A stretch of 64,000 nucleotides of DNA from assembly GCA_037043015.1 (NCBI GenBank), contig CM073322.1, positions 817,601 through 881,600 on the forward strand, given 5' to 3'. The DNA comes from Bryum argenteum. Lineage: Eukaryota > Streptophyta > Bryopsida > Bryales > Bryaceae. The notes beneath the pieces are model-generated. The model saw nothing but the letters and a program-made list of their open reading frames with translations, did not search any database and was not told the origin of the DNA. Of the stretch, positions 12,002 to 22,945 are shown piece by piece (position 1 is the stretch's first letter; each line of letters opens with the position of its first letter). Position numbers and translations under genes: made by a program.

Positions 12002-12292
12002 GTCGGCCTGGTGCTCACCACTATAGTCCACCCAACTATTGTGGGAGGTCCTTGGATGGTCCTTGTATGGGTACCTCAAAGTCCTTTGGGGGATACTATG
12101 TCAAGTATCTTCAAGGCACTAGTAACTAGGCTAGAAACTAGCGTAGTTATGGTGTTCACCCTCTGAGAGGGGGAAGTAGTATTGTTCTAATTTCCCCTTG
12201 TCCGGTGGCCATCGGGATATTAGCATTACGAACGAACACTTCATTCACGCCGGACCCTTAGAAAGGACCGGAGTTTCTATCTCATATCTACT
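12002..12292 (+). mobile_element. tRNA-derived SINE, 5'-truncated copy
   Basis: Plus-strand copy of the family seen at 2750. It starts inside the head (gcctggtgctcaccactata) and ends with aggaccggagtttctatctc. The A-box part is missing. I could not define a target duplication. Confidence 0.65.
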
Positions 12293-12794
12293 TAGCCGTA
12301 GGTGCCCTGAATGCGGTCACGACGCCGAGGAGGCGGACAACGATCGAGCAGCCGATCTGCTCCCAGACGTTATCGTTGTCAATGAGGAAAGAAGGAGGTT
12401 CATTTCGGTAGGCCAGGGTAATCGCTGTTGAATAAACAAGCCGTCGTCAATTCTTGGTCATCACCACGGAAGTCAGTACCGTTGTTGCCATTTGCCTCGA
12501 GACTCGACGGCGAGCAGGCGGAGAACGATCGAGAAATAGAAATTGAGGTCTATCTCATAACCAACCCAAAATCTGGACCCTTCTAAACAGTCTGGTACAT
12601 AATCTGAAAACCTAGTACGTGATTTTTTCTTTCACTCAAGCTTTAGCTTGTTGCAGTCAGTGATTCCATTTCGCCAATCAATCCGGTAATGAAGATGTTC
12701 CACACTGTCACTTCTGAGTATCACAACCTGTTTTCTCTTTTGAAATGGTGTGCAAGGAGCACATAGCTTGCATCACTTTTTACATTAGGTTGTG

Positions 12795-13417
12795 GGGCAA
12801 TGGTAAGCTTGGGGTATCACTTTTTGGACACACTAATTAGGTTATTTTTATTGAAAGCCTCCAAAGTTTGTCTAATTTAGTCATTTTAATCAAGTAAAAA
12901 GACCCTAAAATAGAAAATAAAATATCATGCACCTCACTGAAATCAAAGTATATATGCCTATAGATTTTCTTTTAGATTTTTTATTTTTTTTGGATCCATT
13001 CATAGATGAGGGAAAAAGTGTTGAATTTGGGGATTTGCAGGCATTATAGTGCACAATGAATTAATTTTTTTATTATTAAATAAATTATTTTGTATTCTAT
13101 ACAAGAAGATGTAGGTCATATTCAAAAATCATATTAAAATAAAAATGGTTGATATTCCATTTGCTTGATTCTATGGATTTTAGGTTATTGGGACATGACT
13201 TACTTTTTCAACTAAAAAATCAAATAAAATTACTTCAAAATATTTTTTTAATTTTTAATTTTTTTTCTTGATACATTATAAGTATAGACAACTAAAACCA
13301 CATCTAATGAAGTCTTATTGTATTACAGTTTAAAAATGGATATGCTTGTCACACCAGCATAGAGTGCAATTGTTCATAGGACAACCTTTTTGGGTACCCC
13401 AACCAGACTATCACCCT
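12795..13417. mobile_element. AT-rich insertion, 623 bp, unclassified DNA element
   Basis: The matching E block at 21801-21810 reads straight through ttgtgaggcacttg, so this is an insertion into an otherwise shared sequence. GTG occurs on both sides (12792-12794 and 13418-13420) and once at the empty site. The ends are weak inverted repeats: GGGCAATGGTAAGC against the complement of an end reading CAGACTATCACCCT. No coding capacity is seen. The superfamily is unclear. Confidence 0.6.
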
Positions 13418-13653
13418 GTGAGGCACTTGTAGCATAAAGTATGCTACGATAGGTCGAATCTCTGATAGAAGGTTGATTTTTAGGGATTTTTATGCTACCC
13501 TCCCCTATGCCACTCTACTGTACCACTCTCTTGGGCTAGTTTAAGGTTGTCTTGAACCAACCACGTCCTCACCTAAAATCCACCCTTCTATTGAAAATGG
13601 GGTTAATTGAGAAGGGTTGCACATAGCCGTACACACAATCTTCCTGGGTCTTA

Positions 13654-13926
13654 GAGCATGGCCATTCTTGCACTGAAAACAATAAGAAACGCAACTATCG
13701 CGTGTTTGTATTTAGGGAGGAGGGCCACCGTTCAAGCATGGAACACTATTTCCCCTGCAGGGCACACTTAAAATCCACTCGATAGAGAACACGTGGGAAA
13801 TGCAAGGAACTTGTGATGAGACCACATGCATTGTAATTATGGGTTGTAATTATGGGTGGGGTTGTAAACATATTCCGGAGGAGGTTGCTCTGAGTGTTGA
13901 TATTGAGAGCAAGAGTGGCCATGCCC
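13654..13926. mobile_element. Harbinger-like MITE in E copy 1
   Basis: Inverted ends: GAGCATGGCCATTCTTGC on the left and the complement of GCAAGAGTGGCCATGCCC on the right. TTA lies to the left (13651-13653), TTG to the right. The same insertion is present in the second E block at 22025-22397, so it predates the duplication; this copy has lost about 100 bp of interior. Confidence 0.7.
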
Positions 13927-14260
13927 TTGGGGATAGGGATTTGTGATGCCAAAGTTGACCAAATCTTAAATCTCTGCCTTTTAGAAAGACCTGATTAGAT
14001 CCATCAGATACTTATTCTGTTATTTTATGAAATGGAGTCAGAAGTGTTCGTTGCTATCACGTCTACTAGCTGCTTATTTCTGAGATGATGGTCTGTCGGT
14101 GCCCTCAACTTCGGTGGTTGCACTGACAAAGTGTTCTTTGAGGATTTAAGGAAATCAAACTCCTCTGTACGCAACGATAAGTTGGTTCTTCAGTTGTTTT
14201 AGCTACTAGATATTCATTCTAAATCTCAACTTTATTTACCTGGTAATATTACATATGTAG

Positions 14261-15324
14261 CGCGATGTGGACTTGAGGAGGGAGAAACTTCGATATTGTT
14301 ACGTAGGTGATATTTCATGTGCCATTATGAAGCTTATCGTCGAGAAATGCTCAGGGGCCTGTCGATGGCACAATTCAATCTTGAGCATGGCAGGAATTGC
14401 ATGATTGCATCTTGAATCACTGCTTCGTTCAAGTTCAAACTGGACCTTAGACCAGACAGTCAGAAGTGCTGCAATGAGAGAGTTTGCACTGACAGATCAA
14501 TCATGCGAGCACACCAATGCACCTCTCCATTCAGATATTGACAAACATTCGATATCATGTCAGAAATGTCGCTTTTAACACCTTAAGTCGGTACTCGGCA
14601 TCATTCCCATCATCAGTTCTCACTGGGGCTTCAACTACGAAGGATTCCGACTTCAGCGAAGCACGATAGCAAGCAGCCAATTAAGCTGTTACACCCTGTG
14701 ATCTTACATCCAAAAAGAATCTGTGGTACAATTCTTTCTCTAAGTCACATGGCGTATGACCTAGAGTTGCAAATACAGAAGTTTTCCTTTCTCAGAGGAC
14801 AACTTTATTGTTTGATAGCTTCTCCTAAGTCGCAAAAGCAAACAAGACAAGAATCAGAGTAATCATGTTCAGTTCAGTAAGGAGTTGTTCGTTTGCAGGA
14901 AGACCTTTCAGCGAAAAAAAAGAGTGCAGCCACCAAATGCTACACAGCTTTTTAACTTTTTCATATTATTTGCAATTAATGCAAGCTCTACATTCCCATG
15001 GCCTATTGAAGGCTAGTTTGAGCTCCAGGTGGTGCAGCCATCAGAACAAGAAAACTTGTTCACTTCAAGACATAATAAACAAAGCATAAACGAACATAAT
15101 AAACAAAGCACCATGACTATTTGCATGCACTTTCCCCACAAGTTGAGGATTATAACTCCTTCGTCAGAGAGAGTTACTTCCAGTTAAATTATTCGTTCTT
15201 GGTGGTGAACCTTTATGGTGTGATTAGCACCAAATTTGCATGAGAAGTTGAACCCGCCACCACCCGATGAACCTAGACGATTCTGAAATCTGCTCGCTTT
15301 TGAGGACACACTATCCCGTTGCAC
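14261..15324. other. linker between E1 and D2, no confident gene
   Basis: The phrase ttgtttgatagcttct (14810) and its surroundings recur near 6230. On the minus strand 14590-14690 contains a decayed exon-like piece that matches 31780-31860. The stretch 15145-15324 recurs at 22750-22945 and on the minus strand reads a serine/glycine-rich frame with FNFSCKFGANHTIKVHH. Nothing complete can be called. Confidence 0.4.
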
Positions 15325-15711
15325 TAACCAGCTCACTCTTGAAGTTTCCAGTAGCAGACGATGGGCTATGACAATCAAGAGTTCCTGACCATGAATCGGA
15401 AGTATTACACGGAAACATACGAAGCACAACACGAACTGAACGAATATGAGATATTATATTTATTGCAATGGTGTTGTCAACCAGCATCACCGAACCATAA
15501 ACACGGCTATCATTTGCCAACACTACACTTATGCTTAAAACGAGGCCGATCTTAGTAGTTAGAGCACAAGAACGAGCTACTTTTCTAGCCACAAAGTTCC
15601 TTCAACTTACTGCAACACGATCTAATTCTATCACGAACTTCAAAAACTCAAAATATATACTATTGGAGATGCATGATGTCCAACCATCATTGCTGTTATT
15701 CACCCCGTCAT

Positions 15712-17037
15712 TCACCACCCATCCGTGCCAACCAATTCGGGAAATGACAAGACCATGTTAAAGTCCTCAGAAGACAGCTCTCCAACAACGATACCCCAGC
15801 CAAAATCCACCTCCCCTCTTTCCTCATCAGAAACTATCATGTCTGGGAGGAGGTCGGCAGTCACTGCGTCAGCTGCCGATTCAGCAGAATCGTCGGCTGG
15901 TGCGTCTTCAGGATCAGTAACCTCTGTGGTGTCACCAGCAGTGTTCGGCTCCCAATTTGCAACATTCATCAGTGGCACACTGTCGACGGCCACTGCTGGT
16001 CGCCCGACAATTGACTCAGCTGTAGCTCCGCCTGCACCAGTGGCGTGGCCGATGTAAGTTAGAAATTCCACAGGCATTAGTATTGTCACATGCTCCTCTC
16101 GGCCACTTTCAGTTCTTGCTGTTCGATCATTCTCGTCCCCCTCCGCCTTAATGCCCGACTCAACGGCAGCAAATTCCACATGATCTTCCCGATCACTTTC
16201 ACTTCTTGCTGCTCGATCATTCTCGTCCTCCTCCGCCTTGATGCCCGACTCAACGGCAGCATATCCAACACGATCTTCCCGATCGATTTCACTTCTTGCT
16301 GCTCGATCATTCTCGTCCTCCTCCGCGTTAACGCCCGACTCAACGGCAGCAAATTCAACATGATCTTCCCGATTACTTTCAATTCTTGCTGCTCGATCAT
16401 TCTCGTCCTCCTCCGCCTTGATGCCCGACTCAACGGCAGCGTATCCAACATGATCTTCCCGATCACTTTCACTTCTTGCTGCTCGATCATTCTCGTCCTC
16501 CTCCGCGTCAACGCCCGACTCAACGGCAGCAAATTCAACATGATCTTCCCGATTGCTTTCACTTCTTGCTGCTCGATCATTCTCGTCCTCCTCCGCCTTA
16601 ATGCCCGACTCAACGGCAGCAAATTTAACATGGTCTTCTCGGCCGCTTTCAATTCTTGCTGCTCGATCATTCTCGTCCTCCTCCGCCTTGATGCCCGACT
16701 CAACGGCCTCAAATTTAACATGGTCTTCTCGGCCGCTTTCAATTCCTGCTGCTCGATCATTCTCGTCCTCCTCCACCTTAATGCCCGACTCAACGGCAGC
16801 AAATTCAACATGTTCTGCTCGGCCACTTTTAGTTCTTGCTGCTCGATCGTTCTCGTCCTCCTCCACGGCGACAACGCCCGCATCACTGGCGACAACACCC
16901 GCATCACTGGCGCCAACGCCCGCATCACTGGCGCCAACGCCCGCATCACTGGCGCCAACGCCCGCATCACTGGCGCCAACGCCCGCATCACTGGCGCCAA
17001 CGCCCGCATTGACGGCGACAAGGATAACGCTATCCAT
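15712..17037 (-). CDS. acidic tandem-repeat protein of an unrecognised family, 441 aa
   Basis: Function unknown; I recognise no domain. The frame starts at ATG 17037 and ends with TGA. Layout: residues about 8-60 are a 7-residue minisatellite (GASDAGV type); about 60-330 are nine copies of a 30-residue unit built on EEDENDRAAR, a serine/glycine linker, REDHVEF and AAVESGIKA; the single-copy C-terminus includes AVAVDSV, GDTTEVTDPED, ADLLPDMIVSDEERGEVDF, GWGIVVGEL and SFPELVGTDGW. It is strongly acidic, probably disordered, with no signal peptide or membrane segment. Because the 90-bp period is a multiple of three, other frames on both strands are also open; this one is chosen because its unique C-terminus is conserved in frame at 29336-29740 and readable at 9413. 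Expression is unproven. Confidence 0.6.
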   Translation of the reverse strand: MDSVILVAVNAGVGASDAGVGASDAGVGASDAGVGASDAGVGASDAGVVASDAGVVAVEEDENDRAARTKSGRAEHVEFAAVESGIKVEEDENDRAAGIESGREDHVKFEAVESGIKAEEDENDRAARIESGREDHVKFAAVESGIKAEEDENDRAARSESNREDHVEFAAVESGVDAEEDENDRAARSESDREDHVGYAAVESGIKAEEDENDRAARIESNREDHVEFAAVESGVNAEEDENDRAARSEIDREDRVGYAAVESGIKAEEDENDRAARSESDREDHVEFAAVESGIKAEGDENDRTARTESGREEHVTILMPVEFLTYIGHATGAGGATAESIVGRPAVAVDSVPLMNVANWEPNTAGDTTEVTDPEDAPADDSAESAADAVTADLLPDMIVSDEERGEVDFGWGIVVGELSSEDFNMVLSFPELVGTDGW

Positions 17038-17948
17038 CGTGGTATCGAAACGAGTGCTGACTCTTAGTCTAGGTCCTATAACGTATGTAGAGCCTGCTCG
17101 AGTAGCTTTTCAAGCAGTCGTCTCGTTCGAAATCGGTTTGGTTCGTCACGCACTCACGCGCGAACGCAAACTAAAAACAGAACGAAACGGCTCTGATACT
17201 TGCAAGCTAGCTTATCACAGGTCTGTCTTCGGGAAGGAGGGTCAAGAAGACACCACGAATCGCCTCCTCTCTGATACAGCAGACCTGCGTCTTGCAAGGA
17301 CTGCGTTCCGGACTACTAGTACTGAAACTGCATGAATCGCCTCGCCCCCACCTCCTATCCTACACACCTGCGTCTTGCAAGGGCCCCGCTCACTGAAGAG
17401 CAACTGAGCGCCACTGCACGAAAACTTACTTGCTTCCAAACAAACTGTGTTTTTGGAGTCTAGTACTTTCCCGATAAGGGAGTTCCTAAGTACTAACTGT
17501 GTTTTTGGAGCTGTGATAAGGTAGCTTGCAAGTGTCAGAGCCTTTATATACCTCCCCGTCGAAGGCCCCTAGCCAGGTTCAAATTTTGGGATCACGGTAT
17601 AACGTAAAATGACACTGACACGTGGATCAAGGTTATTGGTTGTCATATCCGGCACGAGGAATATCAAGCTTGTCAGTATGGGGGAGCAAGTTGGGCGAAC
17701 GAGTGTCCGTCATATCTGGCATGTTGAGGCGATGGGGCGGACAAATTTGTTCCGGGCAGCCGGCTGCCTGCCCGGTTTGACATTAAGGATCGATAGCGAA
17801 CTGTCAGAGAAGAACCGTCTGGGAACCGTCAAAGGGATCTGGGTTATCGATCCGTTCCGGTTATCGGTCCGTCCTAGTTATAGATCCGTCCGGTTATCTG
17901 CAGCCGTCGGATAGGCTCGCGGCAGTGGCAGGGGAACGTGATAAAGGA

Positions 17949-18264
17949 GATAGATAGATAGAAACTCCGGTCCTTTCTAAGGGGCCGGCGTGAATGAAGT
18001 GTCCGTTTGTAATGCTAATATCCCGATGGCCACCGGACAAGGGGAAATTAGAACAATACTACTTCCCCCTCTTGAGGGTGGACACTATAACTACACTAGT
18101 TTCCAGCCTAGTTACTAGTGCCTTGAAGATACTTGACATAGTATCTTCTCAAAGGGCTTTGAGGTACCCATACAACAAGGTCCAAGGGACCTTCCACAAT
18201 AGTTGGGTAGACTATAGTGGTGAGCACCACGCCGGCATGGGGATTAGAACCCCACGACCTCCTC
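17949..18264 (-). mobile_element. tRNA-derived SINE, 316 bp, with 12-bp target duplication
   Basis: Minus-strand copy of the SINE family, cut off within the head (starts ggaggaggtcgtgg in its own sense) and ending in a (CTAT)n tail. CGTGATAAAGGA flanks it at 17937-17948 and 18265-18276. The paralogous D1 block at about 10736-10760 reads through without the SINE and so serves as an empty site. Confidence 0.85.
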
Positions 18265-19985
18265 CGTGATAAAGGATAATGTAGATGGTAGGTGATGCTG
18301 CTCATGCGATGGTCAAGTATCCTTGTTACATGGTAGTCTGGTTTTTATCTTAAAGTATCTTAACACTCTTGTATAGTTTTACTTTTCAAGATATGTTACA
18401 TGTACACTCATATGCTTGTTATTATAATTACTAGTATGCCCTCGAGGCGTTTCTACGTACACTGAAATTTTGATATCTTGTTCCTCTTGTTTTTCTTGCT
18501 ATATGTATAATTAGGTCATTTTAGAGACCATCCCTAAGAGCCATTCTTGAAGGATGGGAATGGGTGAAGGAGCCCCATGATTTTAATGTATTGGTTGAAA
18601 ATGCCTAAAAGTATGCTCATAGAGTAAGTCGGACGACAAGGTCCAATTTAAATTCAGAATTATCAAAAATGACCTTACGGGTCAAATTGAAAATTCCTGC
18701 GATCCATAAGAAAAGCCCATTGACATGGGCCGCTGGCTCGTACGGGCAAAAGACAATGATCCCTCTCGGGCTCTCACTTGGCCCTCTCACCTACGGATCA
18801 CTGTAGATCACTGCCAGGAGCGTTTCTCGGGGCAAGGGAGGGAGGGGTAAAGAGTCCATAAACTTTTAATGTGTAGGTTTAAAATGCAAAGGAGTAGGCT
18901 ACCCGAGTAATTTCAGGCCGCAAGCCCCATTTTTGTATTCAAATCTATAAAAAACAGTCCTCAAGGGTTAAATAAAATTGTCTTATGGGGGCTCCGAGGA
19001 GTGCGGTTGCACTCGTTTACGGCCCCCCTCACCTACAATACCCCATGTTTCTTGTAGTAAGACTCAAACGACATGAAAAGCGTACATTGATGAGTGGCGA
19101 TGCTGTGAATGTACTTGACCCCTGAAGGTAAGTGAGGCTCAAATCGGGTCGGTTGGACTTTGGTCAACCTTTGACCTTCTAGTTTTAGATCGCATGAAGT
19201 TGAAACCTTTTACACATTGTAGAGTTTTTTAATACCCTTCCAGAAAGTCATCCCATACTCCAAAATTCCTTATACTTCATGAGATATTCACGGTAAAATT
19301 TTGAAAAAACTCTTTGAGATCTGCCCAATATCAATTTGAAACTTCAAAAAAAACTTCAAAAATTCACACAAAATTTGAATTTTTAATTTTGTTCAAGTTT
19401 TTCTTTTTTTTCTTTTTTTTTCTTCACATGTAGAAACAATGATAAGGCATTATCTCACTGTTTGGACTTTCATGTAGATTTTTTCATGCTATTTTAATTG
19501 TTAAAGATTAGGCCTTGTATTCAAAATTTCAGCATACCTCCATCACTCCATGTGAAAGATAAGCATCTTTTCAAGTTTTATATGTGGCCTATGAGGGTAA
19601 AAATTACATATACATATTCCTTACTCACCTAGGAACAAGAATTTGAAGAGCCTCATGTCAACTCTCTTTTCAAAAATGGTACTTTTGGACCCAAAACTTT
19701 ACTCTGTCATTCTACAACATGGTAAAGAACTTTGTTTTCAATTTTGAATGTTATGATCTCACAAATGGTGAACAATTTGAACCCAAGATTTGGTGTACAT
19801 GTCCATGTACAAGTTAGGTACCAAGATATGGTTACATACCTCAAAGCTTATTAAAAACTGAAAATTTGCATCTTGCATCAAAAGAGTTTTTATTTGTTTT
19901 GAGGTTGTTCACAAGGTTAAGATCAGACAATTTCCACTCTACCATTTCCGATTAGAGCTGCAGGTGGAAGACCATGAGGGACTTA

Positions 19986-21327
19986 TGGCCCTCGCACATG
20001 AGGGTTTTGGGCTCAGCCTGGGCCTGGCCAGGGCCCCCTATTATTGGAAGGGGCCTGGTTGTGCCTCGCGGCAGGTGGCTGCTGGGCAGCCATCCCAACC
20101 CCGCCGCCAGCCCTCCCAATTTACCCCAGCCCCCCGACCCCTAGCCCCCCTTACCCCTAAATAGACCTAATGAATTAAAAGTTACACATAATTTTGATTT
20201 TTCAAGAAATAAATAAATTTAATGGTTCACAAAAAATAAAAGAAATGTACAAGAATTAGACAAAGAAATGTACAAGAATTAGAATTTCAATTAGAAAATA
20301 TTTTATTAGAAGAAAAGTTTGAAAGTTTAGGCTTTTCCCGATTTTTACAGAATAGAATCTCAACTATCTAATAACCCTATGTTATGTATTGGAGGATGCT
20401 TTCTTTGGGACCGTATTAGTTTATTATTTCGAAATCATCACTTTATTTTTTCATGTCAAAACTTAGTTATAGATGAAGAAATGCTAAGAAGATTATATGT
20501 TACTCAGGGAGCAAGATGAGAACAAGAAAAATCTAGTTGAAGTCAAAAAATTAAACAATTTTTTCTTCATCGAGGGTATGGTCGAAATTTCATAAATGAT
20601 CTTTCCATAAATTGTTGGAATCAATCACCTTTATTGAAGAAAATAGTTTTGAAAATTTTAAGTGTATTGAAAAAATTGGTATTCAATTAAAATGCCCACA
20701 AGTATTTACTCCTGTATATTTATATCAGAGTTGGTTAATTGAAAACCCACTAGAAAATAAGACTCGAATTATTAAATAATCAACAAAGATGGTTAAAATT
20801 TAATAATTTATTATTTAACGATTCTTTTGTTTATTCTACTGTTTTAGAAATTTATTAATACTTTTGAAAAAATAAAATTGCATCAAAGTTTATTGAATGA
20901 AATGACAAAAAGATTACTTTAGAGTGGTTCAAGTCACTGGAACTTTGAATAATAGTGAAAATTTAGATAAGAAGGGAGGAGAAATATTTTTTATAAATCT
21001 TGGAATAGCTAATAAATTTATAATAGAAATGATGGAATCATAAGAAAAATCGGTAGGGAAGGGGATGGGAAAATAAAAAGGGATGGGGACAATAATGAAG
21101 AGAAGAAGAGAGAAGAGGTGGGGTCAAAGGGGTGAGGGTAAGTGTAGTTAAGGAGTAGTTAAGGGGTCACTTTTGGCTTTTGTGGTTTGGGCAAGTTGGT
21201 GGAGAGTCGGGCAGGTGCCGCTCGACTTGGCTGAGTAGGCTGGTAGCCTCGGAGAGGGCTCACGGCAGGCTGAAGCTAGCGGAAGAGCCCTTGCTCAGCC
21301 CTCCGTCAGCCCCATGTGCACAGGCCA
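19986..21327. mobile_element. TTA-flanked non-autonomous element carrying plastid-like DNA, 1342 bp
   Basis: The ends are imperfect inverted repeats: TGGCCCTCGCACATGAGG on the left, and TGGCCTGTGCACATGGGG as the complement of the right end, with inward similarity around gggctcagc. TTA lies on both sides (19983-19985 and 21328-21330). GC-rich shoulders surround an AT-rich core that contains a ycf2-like stretch. No transposase is visible. Inference: a Harbinger-type element that acquired a plastid segment, or plastid DNA that landed inside an existing element. Confidence 0.6.
20205..20920 (+). pseudogene. nuclear plastid-DNA insert resembling the 3' part of ycf2
   Basis: The AT-rich core translates, with several frameshifts and stops, to pieces I recognise as the C-terminal region of plastid Ycf2: DEEMLRRLYVTQGAR (from 20472), IKQFFLHRGYGRNFINDLS, PVYLYQSWLIENPLE, then NNQQRWLKFNNLL and a final EMTKR-type piece near 20900. 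The seed-plant equivalent has the ADEEMSKGLL, SIYKRWFIKN, NRQRWLRTN and DQMTKTLLRKRWL phrases in the same order. The high AT content and sequence suit a bryophyte-like plastid. It is broken and cannot encode Ycf2. Confidence 0.7.
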
Positions 21328-21330
21328 TTA

Positions 21331-22575
21331 ACCGTAGGTGCCATGAATGCGGTCACGAGGCTGAGGAGGCGGAAAACGATCGAGGAGCCGATCTGCTCCT
21401 AGACCTTATCGTTGTCAATGAGGAAAGGAGGTTCATTTCGGTAATCGCTCGTGAATAAACAAGCCATCGCCAATTCTTGGTCATCACCACGGAAGTCAGT
21501 ACCGTTCATGCGATTTGCCTCGAGCCTCGACGGCGAGCATGCGGAGTACGATCGAGATATAGAAATTGAGGTCTATTTCATACCCAACCCAAAATCTGGA
21601 CCCTTCAAAATAATCTGGTACGTAATCTGAAAACTTACGTGATTTTTTCTTTCACTCGAGCTTTCGCTTGTTGCAGTCGGTGAGTCCATTTTGCTAATCA
21701 ATCTGGTTTCGAAGATGTCACCTCGTCTGAGTACCGCAACCAGTTTCTTTTTTGAAATGGTGTGCAAGGAGCACATTGCTTGCGTCACTTTTTGCATTAG
21801 GTTGTGAGGCACTTGTAGCATGAAGTATATGTAATAGGTCGAACCTCTGATAGAAGGTTGATTTTTAGGGACTTTTATGCTACCCTCCCCTTATGCCACT
21901 CTCCTGTACCACTCTCCTAGGCTAGTTTCATGTTGTCTTGAACCAACCACGTCCTCAACTATAATTTACCCCTTCTATTCATAGGCAGTTGCACATTGCC
22001 GTTACACAATCTTCATAGGTCTTAAAGCATGGCCACCCTTGCATTGAAAACAATAAGAAACGCAACTATGGGGTGTTTGTATTTAGGAAGGAGAGCCACC
22101 ATTCCATGCTTGAACATTATTTCCCCTACAGGGCACACTCAAAATCCACTATGTGCAAAAAAAACTCTATGCAATCTTCTCCAGACACTGTTTTTGTTGT
22201 TACAAGAGAAGTGGGTGCTAAAAACAAGAGGAGAAGACGAGCCACTTGGAACTCGGAACTCATGCGGCAGGGAGCACGTGGGAAAGATGGGGAACTTGTG
22301 ATGAGAACACATACATTGTAATTATGGGTGGGGTTGTAAACATATTCCAGAAGAGGCTATTCTTAGTGTGATATTGAGAGCAAGAGTGGCCATGGCCTTG
22401 GGGATAAGGATTTGTAATGCCAAAGTTGACCAAATCGTAAATCTTTGCCTTTTAGAAAGACGTGATTAGATCCATCTGATACTTGTTTTGTTAATCTGCT
22501 GCTATCACGTCTATTAGGTGCTTATTTTCTGAGATAATGGTCTGTCGGTGCCCCCAACTTCGGTGGTTGCACTGT
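21331..22575. repeat. E block, copy 2, with acidic-gene remnants
   Basis: Matches 12297-14160. It opens with the same internally deleted acidic-gene remnant on the plus strand (21350-21440; EEAENDRGADLLLDLIVVNE). It lacks the 623-bp insertion and carries the fuller version of the shared MITE (22025-22397). Confidence 0.65.
22025..22397. mobile_element. Harbinger-like MITE in E copy 2
   Basis: Same insertion as 13654-13926, about 100 bp longer. Left end aagcatggccacccttgc; right end is the complement-type gcaagagtggccatggcc; TTA on the left (22022-22024), TTG on the right. Confidence 0.65.
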
Positions 22576-22749
22576 AGATGTCTAAAAACACCTCATATGT
22601 TGAATTTGGACAAAATTTGAGTACTATATGGTCATTCAAAATTTCCATGATTGGTTGCTTTGTCCAGTTTCAGTGAAGTACCCGATCTGTGTGTACATTT
22701 AGCTCGACTCAAGCTAAAATTCCCAAAATCATTGAATATTCCCATTATA

Positions 22750-22945
22750 ACGAAATCCGTGTTAGGATTATAACTCCTTCAGCTGAGAGAGATTTACTTC
22801 CCATTCGATTTTTAGATCTTGGTGGTACCTTCATGGTATGAATAGCACCGGATTTGCATGAGAAGTTGAACTCGCCACCACCCGATGAACCTAGACGATT
22901 CTGGAACCTGGACACACTATCTTCGCTTTTGAGGACACACTATCC
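22750..22945. repeat. third partial copy of the D-block leading edge
   Basis: Matches 15145-15324: the phrases attataactccttc, gcatgagaagttgaac and gatgaacctagacgattctg appear in the same order. Similarity fades after about 22945. This implies at least three duplication units in this part of the window. Confidence 0.65.

Larger units (their letters stand above)
12297..14260. repeat. E block, copy 1, with acidic-gene remnants
   Basis: Homologous to 21331-22575. It opens with an internally deleted remnant of the acidic gene on the plus strand (12325-12410): EEADNDRAADLLPDVIVVNE joins the repeat motif directly to the ADLLPDxIV segment found much later in intact copies. A second remnant with an N-terminus-like ITTEVSTVVA follows near 12460. 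Relative to copy 2 it contains an extra 623-bp insertion at 12795. Confidence 0.65.
15325..19480. repeat. D block, copy 2
   Basis: Homologous to 8868-11990 with insertions: a nine-copy repeat expansion in the acidic gene, a SINE at 17949-18264 and other indels. After about 19490 the two copies diverge. The AT-rich part around 19.5-19.9 kb resembles 26.37-26.60 kb, indicating an older dispersed repeat. Confidence 0.75.

Noticed and set aside
16086-17335. Other long open frames across the acidic repeat (two on the plus strand, a second on the minus strand)
   Set aside because: The 90-bp repeat period keeps several frames open automatically; only the chosen minus frame has a conserved unique C-terminus in a paralogue.
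20205-20920. A living plastid gene (that is, the window being plastid DNA)
   Set aside because: The frame is broken several times, and the flanks are nuclear repeats with a TTA-flanked boundary.
21180-21458. 92-residue plus frame with an acidic end
   Set aside because: It is a chance fusion of the right shoulder of the ycf2-bearing element with an acidic-gene remnant.
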